Counted from the stretch's first letter, positions 24,906 to 34,500 are shown. The stretch: DNA of 64,000 nucleotides from CAVTWS01 sp964390555 (GCA_964390555.1 CAYMJU010000067.1:1-64000), one strand, 5' to 3'. Numbers and translations are program-made. The notes: generated by a model not told the origin, from the letters alone.

Positions 24906-26533
24906 ACCCCGAGCCGCCTACGGTCGTGATCCCCTCGCCCACCGAGGTTCACGAGCGCGCCGGGCGGTTCGAGGTCGTCGATGACCTCACGGTGGGCGGC
25001 GACGAGGCGCTGCTCGGACCCGTGCGCCGCCCGATCCTCGACCTGCCCGGCCAGCCGCGCCTCGTCGATGCCAAAGAGGGACGAGCGCCTGACGTATCGT
25101 TCGTTCGTACCGAGCCTCATGTTGCCGCCATCGCAGGCGTGTCTCCGACCGGCGAACCGGTCGACGAGTCCTACCGCCTCGTCGTGAGTCCCGACGGCGT
25201 GGTGATCGGGGCGTCAGAACCCGCCGGCGCCTGGCGGGCCGCGATCACATTGCGCCAACTGCTGACGAACGCTGCCGCGAGCGGCAGGGCGCGGTCGATC
25301 CCGGCCATCGAGATCATCGACGCACCCCGATTCGCCTGGAGGGGGTTGTCCCTCGACGTGGTGCGCTGTTTCCACCCGCGGGCAACGGTGAAGCGGGTCA
25401 TTGACCTGCTGGCGTACTACAAGCTCAACGTCTTGCATCTCCACCTCAGCGACGACCAGGGGTGGCGGCTCGAGATCGACACCCGTCCGGAGCTCACCGC
25501 GATCGGTGCGACGGGCGCAGTGGGAGATCGACCAGGTGGCTACTACTCCCGGAGCGACTGGGCGGAGCTCGTGGCCTACGCCGCCGAGCGTGGCGTGATG
25601 ATCGTGCCCGAGATCGACATGCCGGGCCACGCCGCGGCGGTCATCCGGTCCTACCCCGAGTTGTCGAGCCGTCCACCGGGCGCGGAGCCGAGCTGGCTAC
25701 CCGACAACGTGTTGCACCCCGACCAGCCGGGCGTAGCCGAGCTCGTCGCCGACGTCCTCGCCGCGCTGGCCGAGCTGGCACCGGGGCCGTTCGTGCATCT
25801 CGGCGGTGACGAGGCGTTCGGCATGGACCCCGACGCGTACGATCGCTTCGTCGATGCCGCCCGCGCGTCGGCGAGGTCTCTCGGCATGCGAACGGTCATG
25901 TGGCAAGAGGCCGGTCGAGCCGAGGTCGGGCCCAACGACGTCTTCCAACATTGGATCAGCTTCGGCGAGCCGCTCGACGGTGCGCTGGGGTCGGGCGACA
26001 CGAGCGCCATCGCCGTGCCTGACGGGTTCGACCTTCCCGCCGAGCTCTTGCCGGCCATCGCCGACATGTTGCAGGCGGGACGGTCCGCTCTCGATCGCGC
26101 CACCACGAACGGCGCCCGCATCGTGTTGTCCCCGGCCTCGCACCTGTACCTCGACCGCCCCTACGCCGAACCGTCGAGCGACCCCGATCAGGAGGAGCGT
26201 CGAGGCCGTGTCGGGCTCGCGTTCTACCCGGCGCTGACCATCGCCGAATCCTTTGCGTGGCGCCCCGAGGACGCGACCGCCGTGGCCCCGCACCTCGTCG
26301 CCGGTATCGAGGCGGCCGTCTGGTGTGAGACCGTGACCGACGCCGACGACCTCTTCTTCTTGCTCCTCCCCCGACTGGCCGGTGTGGCCGAGCGGGCGTG
26401 GAGCTCGGCGCCGATCGACGGTCGCGACGACTGGCCTGAGTTCAGCCGGCGTCTCGCCGCGCACCAACTGCACTGGGACGCCAACGGCTGGCCCTCGTTC
26501 AGCTCGTCGCTTGGACCCACGCCGACGCCGTGA
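24902..26533 (+). CDS. Glycoside hydrolase family 20 beta-N-acetylhexosaminidase
   Basis: 543 residues from GTG overlapping the preceding stop. Residues about 25-130 are the GH20b alpha/beta domain; the barrel starts RFAWRGLSLDVVRCFHP and includes NVLHLHLSDDQGWRLEID, VPEIDMPGHA, and the catalytic pair D303-E304 in HLGGDEAFG, which supports substrate-assisted hydrolysis of terminal GlcNAc or GalNAc. W residues of the active site appear in VMWQEAG and AVWCETV. No signal peptide, so it probably works on imported oligosaccharides (chitobiose or muropeptide fragments). Confidence 0.93.
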   Translation: MNPEPPTVVIPSPTEVHERAGRFEVVDDLTVGGDEALLGPVRRPILDLPGQPRLVDAKEGRAPDVSFVRTEPHVAAIAGVSPTGEPVDESYRLVVSPDGVVIGASEPAGAWRAAITLRQLLTNAAASGRARSIPAIEIIDAPRFAWRGLSLDVVRCFHPRATVKRVIDLLAYYKLNVLHLHLSDDQGWRLEIDTRPELTAIGATGAVGDRPGGYYSRSDWAELVAYAAERGVMIVPEIDMPGHAAAVIRSYPELSSRPPGAEPSWLPDNVLHPDQPGVAELVADVLAALAELAPGPFVHLGGDEAFGMDPDAYDRFVDAARASARSLGMRTVMWQEAGRAEVGPNDVFQHWISFGEPLDGALGSGDTSAIAVPDGFDLPAELLPAIADMLQAGRSALDRATTNGARIVLSPASHLYLDRPYAEPSSDPDQEERRGRVGLAFYPALTIAESFAWRPEDATAVAPHLVAGIEAAVWCETVTDADDLFFLLLPRLAGVAERAWSSAPIDGRDDWPEFSRRLAAHQLHWDANGWPSFSSSLGPTPTP

Positions 26534-26581
26534 CTCTCGCTGAACAGAAGTTCGCTGAAGGTTTGCGCCCCGACACCGCGA

Positions 26582-26693
26582 AGAACGCGCGCCATTAGGT
26601 GAACGTTCGACGTCTGATCGGTCTCGCTCGCCTGCTAGCGCAGTCGAGAAATGCCACTGTCACATTGGAGGGCTCGCCTATCGGCTCGCCCTC
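26582..26693 (+). repeat. 112-bp inverted repeat, left copy (IR-A)
   Basis: This copy runs from AGAACGCGCGCCATTAGG to GGCTCGCCTATCGGCTCGCC plus CTC and matches the reverse complement of 36387-36498 at about 104 of 112 positions, with no gaps. It contains the palindrome CGTTCGACG-like region and a GAGGGC...GCCCTC hairpin around two GGCTCGCC-type units. The match stops sharply at both ends. It lies between the GH20 and P450 genes; no transposase is present. Confidence 0.85.
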
Positions 26694-26710
26694 TAAGGCT
26701 GCAGAGCAAC

Positions 26711-27907
26711 CTACAGAGTGATCGGGCAGCGGGCGGGGCCGCGGACGGTGTTGGTCTCGACGAACCGCACGGCGTCAGGGTCGACCTCCCATGTCGGAAA
26801 GCGCCGCAGGGTCTCCTCGATGCTGACGCGGCCCTCCATCCGGGCGAGCGCCGCGCCGAGGCAGTAGTGGGCGCCGTACCCGAGGCTGACGTGGCGGTCG
26901 AACTGGCGTCGCACGTCGAAGGAATCGGGATCGTCGTACTTGCGGGGATCGCGACCAGCCGACCCGGTCAGCAGCGCGACCGGCGACCCGGCGGGGATCG
27001 TTACGTCATGGAGCGTGACGTCGGTGAGGGTGACGCGACCCTGGGTCGGCGACGGCGCCTCGTAGCGCAGGAGTTCCTCGACGGCATTGGGCACGAGCGA
27101 CTGGTCAGCCACCAGTACCGCCCGTTGCCCGGGATGCTCGGCGAGCACCATCGCGGCCCATCCGAGCAGCCGGGCCACGGTCTCGTTGCCCGCGCTCGAG
27201 ATGAGCCCCATCATGCCCATGATCTCGAGGTCGCTCAGCTTGCGCTTCCCATCGACGGGATCGTCGAGGTCGGCATCGACGAGCGCCGACACCATCCCGT
27301 CGTCGGGGTGGGCGCGCTTGGACCCCACGAACTCGAACATGTACTGGAACTGGGCGGCCTGGGCGGCTCGGGTCACTTCCGGCGTGCCCGCCTTCCCCTC
27401 CTCGCGAAATAGCTGAAGATCGCTCCACTCGCGAAGTTGGTCGTGATCCTCCTTCGGGAAGCCGAGCAAGGTCGAGATGACCATGACCGGCAGCTTCATC
27501 GAGAACTCCTCGACGTAGTCGAAGCCGCCAGTACCGATGAAGGGATCCAGGTACTCGGCGCACAGGTCACGGATTCGTTGTTCGAGGTCGGCGATCCGGC
27601 GGGGCGTGTAGGCGCGGTTCACGACGCGACGGAACGCGTCGTGGCGCGGCGGATCCATGTGGATCATCATGGCCGCGGCCACTGGGTCGAGGGGATGGCC
27701 GATCATGTCGATCGCGGTGCCACCGGTCGAGGAGAACCGTTCGGTGTCGAGCGACACCTCGTACACGTCGTCGAAGCGGCTGAGCGCGAAGAAGCCGAAC
27801 TCCTCGTTGTGGTACACCGGCGCTTCGTCGCGGAGTCGGCGCCACGCCTCGTATGGACTGCGGCGCTGCGCCGCGTTGTACGGATCCCAGTGGGGTGCGT
27901 CGGTCAT
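26711..27907 (-). CDS. Cytochrome P450
   Basis: 398 residues, ATG start. I-helix SSAGNETV (Ala-Gly with Glu-Thr), ExxR in EELLR, haem loop LGYGAHYCLG with Cys349. The sequence differs clearly from the other three P450s in the window; PHWDPYNAAQRRSPYEAWR at the N-terminus resembles CYP families of actinobacteria that act on terpenoids or fatty acids, but no substrate can be stated. The stop is only 17 bp from IR-A, and the gene is the outermost one inside the repeat-bounded block. Confidence 0.95.
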   Translation of the reverse strand: MTDAPHWDPYNAAQRRSPYEAWRRLRDEAPVYHNEEFGFFALSRFDDVYEVSLDTERFSSTGGTAIDMIGHPLDPVAAAMMIHMDPPRHDAFRRVVNRAYTPRRIADLEQRIRDLCAEYLDPFIGTGGFDYVEEFSMKLPVMVISTLLGFPKEDHDQLREWSDLQLFREEGKAGTPEVTRAAQAAQFQYMFEFVGSKRAHPDDGMVSALVDADLDDPVDGKRKLSDLEIMGMMGLISSAGNETVARLLGWAAMVLAEHPGQRAVLVADQSLVPNAVEELLRYEAPSPTQGRVTLTDVTLHDVTIPAGSPVALLTGSAGRDPRKYDDPDSFDVRRQFDRHVSLGYGAHYCLGAALARMEGRVSIEETLRRFPTWEVDPDAVRFVETNTVRGPARCPITL

Positions 27908-27972
27908 GTCGCGACCTTACAACGAGTCAGATTTGCTGCCGGTCCGAGCTGGCCCGGCCGCAGGCCTGCGCC

Positions 27973-28020
27973 GATGAGCGGATGCGACCCAGTGATGATG
28001 AGCGGATGCGACCCAGTGAT
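27973..28020 (+). repeat. Perfect 2 x 24-bp tandem repeat
   Basis: The unit GATGAGCGGATGCGACCCAG plus TGAT occurs twice without a mismatch, between the P450 start (27907) and the end of tadC (28035). It is in non-coding DNA. Perfect identity suggests recent duplication by slippage. Confidence 0.9.
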
Positions 28021-28034
28021 ACAGCGGAGGCCCG

Positions 28035-28949
28035 CTAGCCGTCGATCTCGCTGAACGTGTCGATCAGATCGATCACCGCCGGGCCGAGCATCACGATGAA
28101 CAACGCCGGCAGGATCACGAAGATAAGCGGGAACAGCAGCTTGACGGGCAACTTCTGCGCAGCTTCCTCGGCCCACTGGCGGCGCTTGAGCCGCATCTCC
28201 GCCGCCTGGACCCTGAGCACGTCGGCGATCGGCACCCCGAGGCGCTCGGCCTGGCTCACCGCCGAGATGAAATAGCGGAGGTCATCGACGTCGGTGCGGG
28301 CGACCAGGCTTTCGAACGCGTGCTGGCGCGACACGCCCACGCGGACCTCCTGGAGCATGCGACGGAACTCGCTCGCCAACCGGCCCTCGTTCACCTCGGC
28401 GACCCGCGCCATCGCGGCCTCGAAGCCGAGGCCGGCATCGACGCAGATCGTGATCTGGTCGAGCAAGTCGGGGAGGCTCGTGCGAATCTCGGTCTGGGCG
28501 CGGTCGGCCCGTCCGGACAACCACACGTCGGGCGCGATGTAGCCGACCATGGCGAGCACGATCGCGACGACCAACGAGCTCGGCGTCGGGTTGGCGGCGG
28601 CCCGGAGCGCACCGATGATGCCGAGCACCACCGTGAGGCCGAGCTTCAGCCCGAGCACCCGCTCGACCGGCCAGGCATCGCCGAGGCCGGCCAAGCCAAC
28701 CCGCTTCTCGACCCGCTCGACGACGCCCTGCGGGGTCAGCCGCCGGAGCCCGGCCGCCACACCATCGAGCATCGGACGACCGATCCGTTGCGAGGCCGAG
28801 CGCTCGAGGGTGAGCGCGCGCAGGTCGGTGACCCGGTCGCCGAGTCGAGACCGCCCGATCTTGCTCACGCGCGTTCCCGAAACACCCCACCACAGCAACG
28901 GAAGCGCAGACGCCACCCCGAGCGCCGCCACGTACACGCTGATCGGCAT
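28035..28949 (-). CDS. tadC: Tad pilus inner-membrane platform protein TadC (T2SSF family)
   Basis: 304 residues. One N-terminal span (VYVAALGVASALPLLWW), a pair near residues 100-140, and a final span (LLFPLIFVILPALFIVML). The cytoplasmic T2SSF domain has LPDLLDQITICVDAGLGFEAAM and FISAVSQAERLGVPIADVL, typical of TadC. With TadB it anchors the TadA motor in the membrane. Last gene of the pilus operon; starts 25 nt after TadB. Confidence 0.9.
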   Translation of the reverse strand: MPISVYVAALGVASALPLLWWGVSGTRVSKIGRSRLGDRVTDLRALTLERSASQRIGRPMLDGVAAGLRRLTPQGVVERVEKRVGLAGLGDAWPVERVLGLKLGLTVVLGIIGALRAAANPTPSSLVVAIVLAMVGYIAPDVWLSGRADRAQTEIRTSLPDLLDQITICVDAGLGFEAAMARVAEVNEGRLASEFRRMLQEVRVGVSRQHAFESLVARTDVDDLRYFISAVSQAERLGVPIADVLRVQAAEMRLKRRQWAEEAAQKLPVKLLFPLIFVILPALFIVMLGPAVIDLIDTFSEIDG

Positions 28950-28974
28950 GTCAACCCTCCCCGTGCCCCGGCAC

Positions 28975-30936
28975 CTAGAACTCGAGCCGGATCAGCCGGC
29001 GGACCCAGAGCCAACCGACGATGATCAATCCGACAGCCAACCCGAGGAGCGCTCGACCGACTGTCTCCTCGAACAACACATCCACGTACTCGGGATTGAC
29101 GATCGGCAACACCACGAGAGCGACGACCGGCAGAGCGATGATGACGGCGGCCGACATCCGGCCATCGGCGCTCAACGCTTGAACCGTACGGCGCAGCGAG
29201 TTGCGATCGCGGATCGTCGCGGCGACGTTCCCGAGGACTTCGGCCAGATCGCCGCCCACCTCGCGGTGGATCTCGACGGCCCGTACCACCCAGTCGAAGT
29301 CGGGGCAGCGCATCCGCTCGGCCGCGGCGCGCAGCGACAAGGCGACGTCGCGGCCGAGCCGGCTCTCGGTCATGATGCGGTGGAACTCGTCCGCGGTCGG
29401 CGATTCGGTCTCGCGGGCGATCGTCTCGATCACCTGGGGCAGCGCGTAACCGGTCCGCAGCGAGCCGGCCATGAGCTGCAGCGTGCCCGGCAACTGGGTG
29501 GCGAAACGGTCGCGCCGGATCGCCGCCGTTCGCGACACCCAGGCTCGGGCACCCATCACGACTAGTGCGAACAACACGACGGCCACCACCGCACCACCGA
29601 GAAGGAAGCCGATCAACGCGGCAGCGATCCCGGCCAGGCCCGCCATCATCACGAACTCAGCCGGGCGCATGGCAAGGCCGGCGCGCTCGAGCGCGTTGGC
29701 GACCAGGCGACCGCGACCGCCGCGCGCCAGCACCCGGTCGGCAAGCCGCTCGGCCCCGGAGCGTAGACCGCTGATGGTAGGTCGCTCCATGTGGCGAGAC
29801 GCGGCGGATCGGGCGAGCTGGCTTCGTCGCCGTTCCGGCGCGACGAGCAGGTAGCCGATGATCGCAACCGCCCCGGCCATGAGCGCCACGCCGAGCGTGC
29901 GGCCCGCGGTCGTTTGGACGAACGGCACCTCAGTACCGACCGTCGCAGTGAGCGGCGACGGGGCGGCGTCGCGTACGGTCGGCGCGGCGAGCTGCCTGGG
30001 CGTCGCCTGCGGAACTGCGGCCGGCGGCTCAAAGCTCGCCGTCGCCGTCGCGATCACACCGAGGTGTGACACCACGAGGCTCACTTCGGTCGGTCCGCTC
30101 GACAGCGGCTCGAACGCGATCACGTACTCGTTGGAGAGCGTCGATGCGATGCCCGAGTACAGCTGCCCGAGCGCGTCGGCGTCGTCGGCCTGGATCAGCC
30201 GCCCCTCGGTTGCCGCCGCGACGTCGGCTAGTACCGCAGGATCGAAGTCGTTCGTGCGAAGCGCCACGGCGAACACCCGAGCGTCGACGTTGTTGACCGC
30301 GTCGATCGCCGCCGCGCTGTCGATCGTGCTGACCGTGTCGTCGCCGTCGGACAGGATCACGATCGTGCGCCGAGCGTCGATGGCCCCTCCCTCGCCGAGC
30401 ACCGACCCGGCGAGGGCGAGCGCATCGAACAGCGCCGTCTCGCCCGCGGGCTCGAGTTGGGAGATAGCCGCGGCCAGCGAGTCGGGGTCGGACCCGAGCG
30501 GCGCCACCGATTGCGCGGTATCGCCGAACGCGACCACCCCGATACGGGCGTCGGCGGGGATCTCGCGCACGAACGTGAGCGCGGCCTGGCGGGCCGCCTC
30601 CATCGCCGCGCCGGCCATGCTGCCCGACACATCGATCACGAGCACCACGTCGAGGTCCTCGTTGGGAAGTCGGGTCACGCTCACCGGGCGGGAACTAGCA
30701 CCCTGGAGCACCGTGAACGCGCTGGTCGGAACGTCGCGGGCTCCAACCTCGGGCGGTAGCGAGACCAGGTACTGAACGAGGCCGGTGTCGAGCGTCTGAG
30801 TGGCGAGGACATCGATCGTCGCCGGGGCGGGCGGCGGCGTCTCCTGGGCCGCGGCCGGCGCACCCCAGGTCACAAGGCCGGAGACGCCGACGACGGCGAG
30901 CGCCACCGCGGCACGGGCACGCACCCGGGCCGTCAC
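28975..30936 (-). CDS. tadB: VWA domain-TadB fusion, Tad pilus platform protein
   Basis: 653 residues, GTG overlapping the TadA stop (GTGA). Residues 1-30 form a signal peptide ending APAAAQE. Residues about 95-270 are a von Willebrand A domain with a MIDAS motif DVSGSMAGAA and ILSDGDDTVS. A membrane span follows (LGVALMAGAVAIIGYLLVA, about 345-365). The C-terminal third is TadB: further spans, then LPGTLQLMAGSLRTGYALPQ and FDWVVRAVEIHREVGGDLAEVL. So an extracytoplasmic metal-dependent adhesion module is tethered to the pilus motor platform; it may contact pilins or surfaces (inference). Confidence 0.88.
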   Translation of the reverse strand: MTARVRARAAVALAVVGVSGLVTWGAPAAAQETPPPAPATIDVLATQTLDTGLVQYLVSLPPEVGARDVPTSAFTVLQGASSRPVSVTRLPNEDLDVVLVIDVSGSMAGAAMEAARQAALTFVREIPADARIGVVAFGDTAQSVAPLGSDPDSLAAAISQLEPAGETALFDALALAGSVLGEGGAIDARRTIVILSDGDDTVSTIDSAAAIDAVNNVDARVFAVALRTNDFDPAVLADVAAATEGRLIQADDADALGQLYSGIASTLSNEYVIAFEPLSSGPTEVSLVVSHLGVIATATASFEPPAAVPQATPRQLAAPTVRDAAPSPLTATVGTEVPFVQTTAGRTLGVALMAGAVAIIGYLLVAPERRRSQLARSAASRHMERPTISGLRSGAERLADRVLARGGRGRLVANALERAGLAMRPAEFVMMAGLAGIAAALIGFLLGGAVVAVVLFALVVMGARAWVSRTAAIRRDRFATQLPGTLQLMAGSLRTGYALPQVIETIARETESPTADEFHRIMTESRLGRDVALSLRAAAERMRCPDFDWVVRAVEIHREVGGDLAEVLGNVAATIRDRNSLRRTVQALSADGRMSAAVIIALPVVALVVLPIVNPEYVDVLFEETVGRALLGLAVGLIIVGWLWVRRLIRLEF

Positions 30937-32333
30937 CGGCCGTTCCTCCGCAAGCTCGGCAGAATGTCGGTGTCGAACAGCTCGGCTGGAAGAACGAGCC
31001 CGTCGTAGGCCAACCGGTCCGAGAACGTGGGTCGGAGTCCCGTTGCCTTCAACTCGGCGGCCGGACCGTCGTGGGACAGGTCGAAGATGTCAGACATGGT
31101 GATGGTGTCACCCTCGGTCCCGGTGACCTCGGAGACCTTGGTGATCCGTCGCGAGCCGTCCCGCATTCGACTGATCTGGAGGATCAGATCGAGCGCCGAC
31201 GCGATCTGCTCGCGAATCGCCCGCACCGGGAGGTCGAAGCCGGCCATCAACACCATCGTCTCGAGTCGCGACAACGCGTCGCGCGGCGAATTCGAGTGCA
31301 ACGTCGACAGCGATCCCTCGTGGCCGGTGTTCATGGCCTGCAACATGTCGAGCGCCTCGCCGCCCCTGACCTCGCCGACGATGATCCGATCAGGCCGCAT
31401 CCGGAGGCTGTTGCGCACGAGGTCTCGAATCGTGACCTCGCCGCGGCCCTCGATGTTCGGCGGGCGGCTCTCCAACCGGATCACGTGAGGCTGGGCGAGC
31501 TTGAGCTCGACGGCATCCTCGATGGTCACGAGCCGTTCGTGCGCTGGAATGAAGTTCGACAGCACGTTCAGCAGCGTGGTCTTGCCGGTCCCGGTTCCGC
31601 CACTGATCAAGATGTTCAGCCGGCCCGAAACGCAGGTGCGCAGGAACTCGGCGACCTGGGGGCTGAGCGTGCCCAACCCGATCAGGTCCTCGACCCGCAG
31701 GACCCGCTTGGTGAACTTGCGGATCGTGAGCTGCGGTCCATCCACCGCCAGCGGAGGGATGACGGCGTTGACGCGCGATCCGTCGGGCAGCCGCGCGTCG
31801 CAGGTGGGCGACGACTCGTCGATACGCCGACCGACCGCGCCGACGATCTTCTCGATCACTCGTCGCAGGTGAGCCTGAGACGAGTACCGGCTGGCGGCAA
31901 GGGTCAACATGCCGTCGCGTTCGATGTAGATCGCCGCATCGGAGTTGACCATGATCTCGGTCACGCTCGGATCGGCGAGGTACGGCTCGATGGGACCGTA
32001 GCCGATCACGTCGTCGCTCAACTCGTGCACGAGCGACTCGCGCTCGTCGCTGGTGAGCGGGATGGGCTCGGCTTCGAGGGCCGCGCTCAGCTCGGCGACC
32101 ACGAGCTTGCGGAGCTCGACCTCGGTCAGGTCGGGATCGTTGATCCGCGCGCCGAGACGCACGTACAGCGCGTCTTGCACCCTTTCCTTCAGCGCCGCGA
32201 AGGGATCGAATGCGGCGGGTCCGGCGGGCGGCAAGTGGCCCGGCGCGGCAAACGGATCCGATGGTGGGTGACCCTGCAACCGCGCCAGGTCGACCGAGCC
32301 CCCGGTCTGCTTGAGGCGGTCACCAAGCTTCAT
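30933..32333 (-). CDS. tadA: Tad pilus assembly ATPase (CpaF family)
   Basis: 466 residues. An N-terminal helical region, then the secretion ATPase core: VTEIMVNSDAAIYIERDG, DARLPDGSRVNAV, Walker A ISGGTGTGKTTLLN, Asp box VTIEDAVELKL, Walker B RIIVGEVRGGEALDML and His box GHEGSLSTLHSN. It is the hexameric cytoplasmic motor for Flp pilin polymerisation, possibly also retraction. Overlaps both neighbours by 4 nt. Confidence 0.95.
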   Translation of the reverse strand: MKLGDRLKQTGGSVDLARLQGHPPSDPFAAPGHLPPAGPAAFDPFAALKERVQDALYVRLGARINDPDLTEVELRKLVVAELSAALEAEPIPLTSDERESLVHELSDDVIGYGPIEPYLADPSVTEIMVNSDAAIYIERDGMLTLAASRYSSQAHLRRVIEKIVGAVGRRIDESSPTCDARLPDGSRVNAVIPPLAVDGPQLTIRKFTKRVLRVEDLIGLGTLSPQVAEFLRTCVSGRLNILISGGTGTGKTTLLNVLSNFIPAHERLVTIEDAVELKLAQPHVIRLESRPPNIEGRGEVTIRDLVRNSLRMRPDRIIVGEVRGGEALDMLQAMNTGHEGSLSTLHSNSPRDALSRLETMVLMAGFDLPVRAIREQIASALDLILQISRMRDGSRRITKVSEVTGTEGDTITMSDIFDLSHDGPAAELKATGLRPTFSDRLAYDGLVLPAELFDTDILPSLRRNGR

Positions 32334-33601
32334 CCCCGCTCCCTGCGGCGCGCCGTCGCCCCCCGGTCGGCGCGAACGTCGGCGATGTCATTCGCCAGTT
32401 CGATGAGTACTCGGCTCGCCGCGGCCTTGGGATCGCTCTCGACGAGCGGTACGCCGTGGTTGAGCGACAACGTGAACGCGCTCGTGTTGGGAATGCGGTG
32501 GGCGATGCGACAGCCGAGGGTCGCCTCGATGTCCTCGACGGTCAGGCCGACCCGCAAATCGGCCCGGTTCAACACGATGTGGCGCCGGATCTGGTTCATG
32601 CCGAGCATCTCCAGCACGTGAAGCTCCTTGGCCGCGGCCCGGATGCTCGGCACGTCGGTGCTGGTCATCACCACGAGGTCCGTCGAGCGGTCCATGGCCT
32701 GGAGGGCGAACTCGTCGACGCCGGCCGTCGTGTCGATCACGAGGTAGCGGAACTGCTGGGCCAGCAGGTCGATCACGCGACCGACGTGCTCGGCGTTGAG
32801 CTCGTCGGCCTCGCTCGGCATGAGCGGGGCACACAGAGCGTGGAGGTCGACCGATGCTCGGGTCGTTAGATAGGCCTTGAGCGAGGTGGCGTCGAGCTTC
32901 GGGCCGAGGCTCACCGTGTCGGTGATCGTGCGCGCCGGCTCGAGCCCGAGACCGGTCGCCACGTCGCCGAATTGGAGATCGAGGTCGAGGATCGCGGTCT
33001 CGTTGGGAGCGAGACGGGCCAACGCCACCGCCAAGTTCGTGGCGAGCATGGTCTTGCCCACACCGCCTTTCGCCGCGAGCACGGTGACGACGCGCGTGGT
33101 CGTGGCCCCGCCCGCATCGACGGGCCCAGCGATCCGGCGGCGACGGGCCCCCGCAACCTCGAGCACGTCGGCCACCACGCGACGGAGACCGGCGACGTCG
33201 GTTCCGGGGTCGATGACGCCCCGGGTGCCGGCCCGCAACGCCAGGTCGAGGGTGTTCGCCGTTCGGGGAGATATCAGTACCGCCGTGATCTCGGGGTGCT
33301 CGCGGTCGATGAGCTGGGCGAGGGCGATGGCGTCGTCGAGCACGAGATCGTCACCCATCAGGACGAGCTCGGGGGCGAGCTCGGCGATCTCACGGGCGAA
33401 GGCCGGCACGTAAACCGGCCCGCTCACCGGCCAGCGACGCACGACCGCATCGGCGGCGACGATCGACGGTTCGACATCGAACCCCGCGAGCGACGCCCGA
33501 AGCCAATCGACGACCCGATCGTCGGCGCTGACCACGACCACGCGGTTCGCCGACGCCGACGGCTCGGCGGCGCTCCGCACGGCACGCTGTCCGAGTTTCA
33601 C
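32330..33601 (-). CDS. tadZ: Tad pilus localisation protein TadZ/CpaE (receiver-like plus ParA-like ATPase)
   Basis: 423 residues; the GTG at 33601 (MKLGQRAVRSAA) overlaps the CpaB stop (GTGA) and is preferred to longer in-frame starts. Residues 20-135 resemble a degenerate receiver (VVVVSADDRVVDWLRASL). Residues 150-400 are a MinD/ParA ATPase with the deviant Walker A AAKGGVGKTMLATNLA and ILDLDLQFGD. The protein positions the Tad machine at a cell site. Neighbouring gene order cpaB-tadZ-tadA-tadB-tadC is standard. Confidence 0.9.
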   Translation of the reverse strand: MKLGQRAVRSAAEPSASANRVVVVSADDRVVDWLRASLAGFDVEPSIVAADAVVRRWPVSGPVYVPAFAREIAELAPELVLMGDDLVLDDAIALAQLIDREHPEITAVLISPRTANTLDLALRAGTRGVIDPGTDVAGLRRVVADVLEVAGARRRRIAGPVDAGGATTTRVVTVLAAKGGVGKTMLATNLAVALARLAPNETAILDLDLQFGDVATGLGLEPARTITDTVSLGPKLDATSLKAYLTTRASVDLHALCAPLMPSEADELNAEHVGRVIDLLAQQFRYLVIDTTAGVDEFALQAMDRSTDLVVMTSTDVPSIRAAAKELHVLEMLGMNQIRRHIVLNRADLRVGLTVEDIEATLGCRIAHRIPNTSAFTLSLNHGVPLVESDPKAAASRVLIELANDIADVRADRGATARRRERG

Positions 33602-34476
33602 GGTCCGACCACCTCCGCGAACAGCTCGTTGCTGCCGTCGATGGCGTATATCGATCCCCGGGTCCACACCTTGGTGCCATCGGTCGGCGCACCCGGAGGG
33701 TCGAGGGCGAGCCACACCCGACCGTGCTCCGCGGCGAAGATGATCCGTTCCGCGGACGGCGCATCGATGGCCAGGGTCACGAGCAGGTCGCCCCCCGGGG
33801 CGTCGGCGGGGCCCGTCGCCGCGTCGTCTGAGTCGTCGTCATCGTTGTTGTCGCTGGCTGATGGGTCGTCGAGCTGCACGTTGGTGACCAGCACCTTGTG
33901 CAAGATGATGTGCGTCGTGTTCGGCGTTTCACCGTCGGCACCGACGAGGTAGCCGTCGAGCTCGACGACGGGCTGGGAGCCGTCGGGCAACACCGGCACT
34001 TGTAGGCCGAAGGGATCGAACGACGCGAACACCGCCACACTGTCGCCGGGCTGGATCGCGCCGCCGAGCGCCCGCTCGGGCGACAGGGCCACGGTGATCT
34101 GGAGCAGGTCGTCGGGCACGCTGAAGTCGGCGGCCACGAAATCTGACGTGTAGGCATCGGCATCGACGAACCGGGTGGTCGTGATCTGCTCGCCCGGGAG
34201 CAGATCGATGGCAGCCACGAGACCGGCGAGCTCCTCGAGATCGGCAACCGCGTTGTCGACCAAGACCTTGTCCGGTATCAGTTCGGTGGTCACGCGATCA
34301 GCGATCTCGTCGACCGGCGTGCCGGCCGCGATCCGGTCCTCGACCACGAGCACCTCGACGGTCTGCTCGCCCTCGAGCGCCCGATCCTCGGCGCCCTGCA
34401 CGAACGCCACCAGCACCGCCGTGCCGGCCACCGCCATGGCGATCGCCACCGCAACAGCCACTGCTTTCCGCTTCAT
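33598..34476 (-). CDS. cpaB: Flp pilus assembly protein CpaB/RcpC (SAF domain)
   Basis: 292 residues. An N-terminal signal anchor (VAVAVAIAMAVAGTAVLVAF) is followed by a SAF domain (VLVVEDRIAAGTPVDEIAD, DLLPGEQITTTRF) and the RcpC region (GDSVAVFASFDPFG, VLVTNVQL, VTLAIDAPSAERIIFAAEHG). An acidic insert (SDNNDDDDSDDAA, about 213-225) is unusual and could be a flexible or metal-binding spacer. The protein sits outside the membrane; in diderms it links to the secretin, absent here. Confidence 0.85.
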   Translation of the reverse strand: MKRKAVAVAVAIAMAVAGTAVLVAFVQGAEDRALEGEQTVEVLVVEDRIAAGTPVDEIADRVTTELIPDKVLVDNAVADLEELAGLVAAIDLLPGEQITTTRFVDADAYTSDFVAADFSVPDDLLQITVALSPERALGGAIQPGDSVAVFASFDPFGLQVPVLPDGSQPVVELDGYLVGADGETPNTTHIILHKVLVTNVQLDDPSASDNNDDDDSDDAATGPADAPGGDLLVTLAIDAPSAERIIFAAEHGRVWLALDPPGAPTDGTKVWTRGSIYAIDGSNELFAEVVGP

Positions 34477-34500
34477 CGGTCACTCCTGCTCTCGAAACCG

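Noticed and set aside
27973..28020. Start of a CRISPR array
   Set aside because: Only two abutting copies with no spacers and no cas genes.
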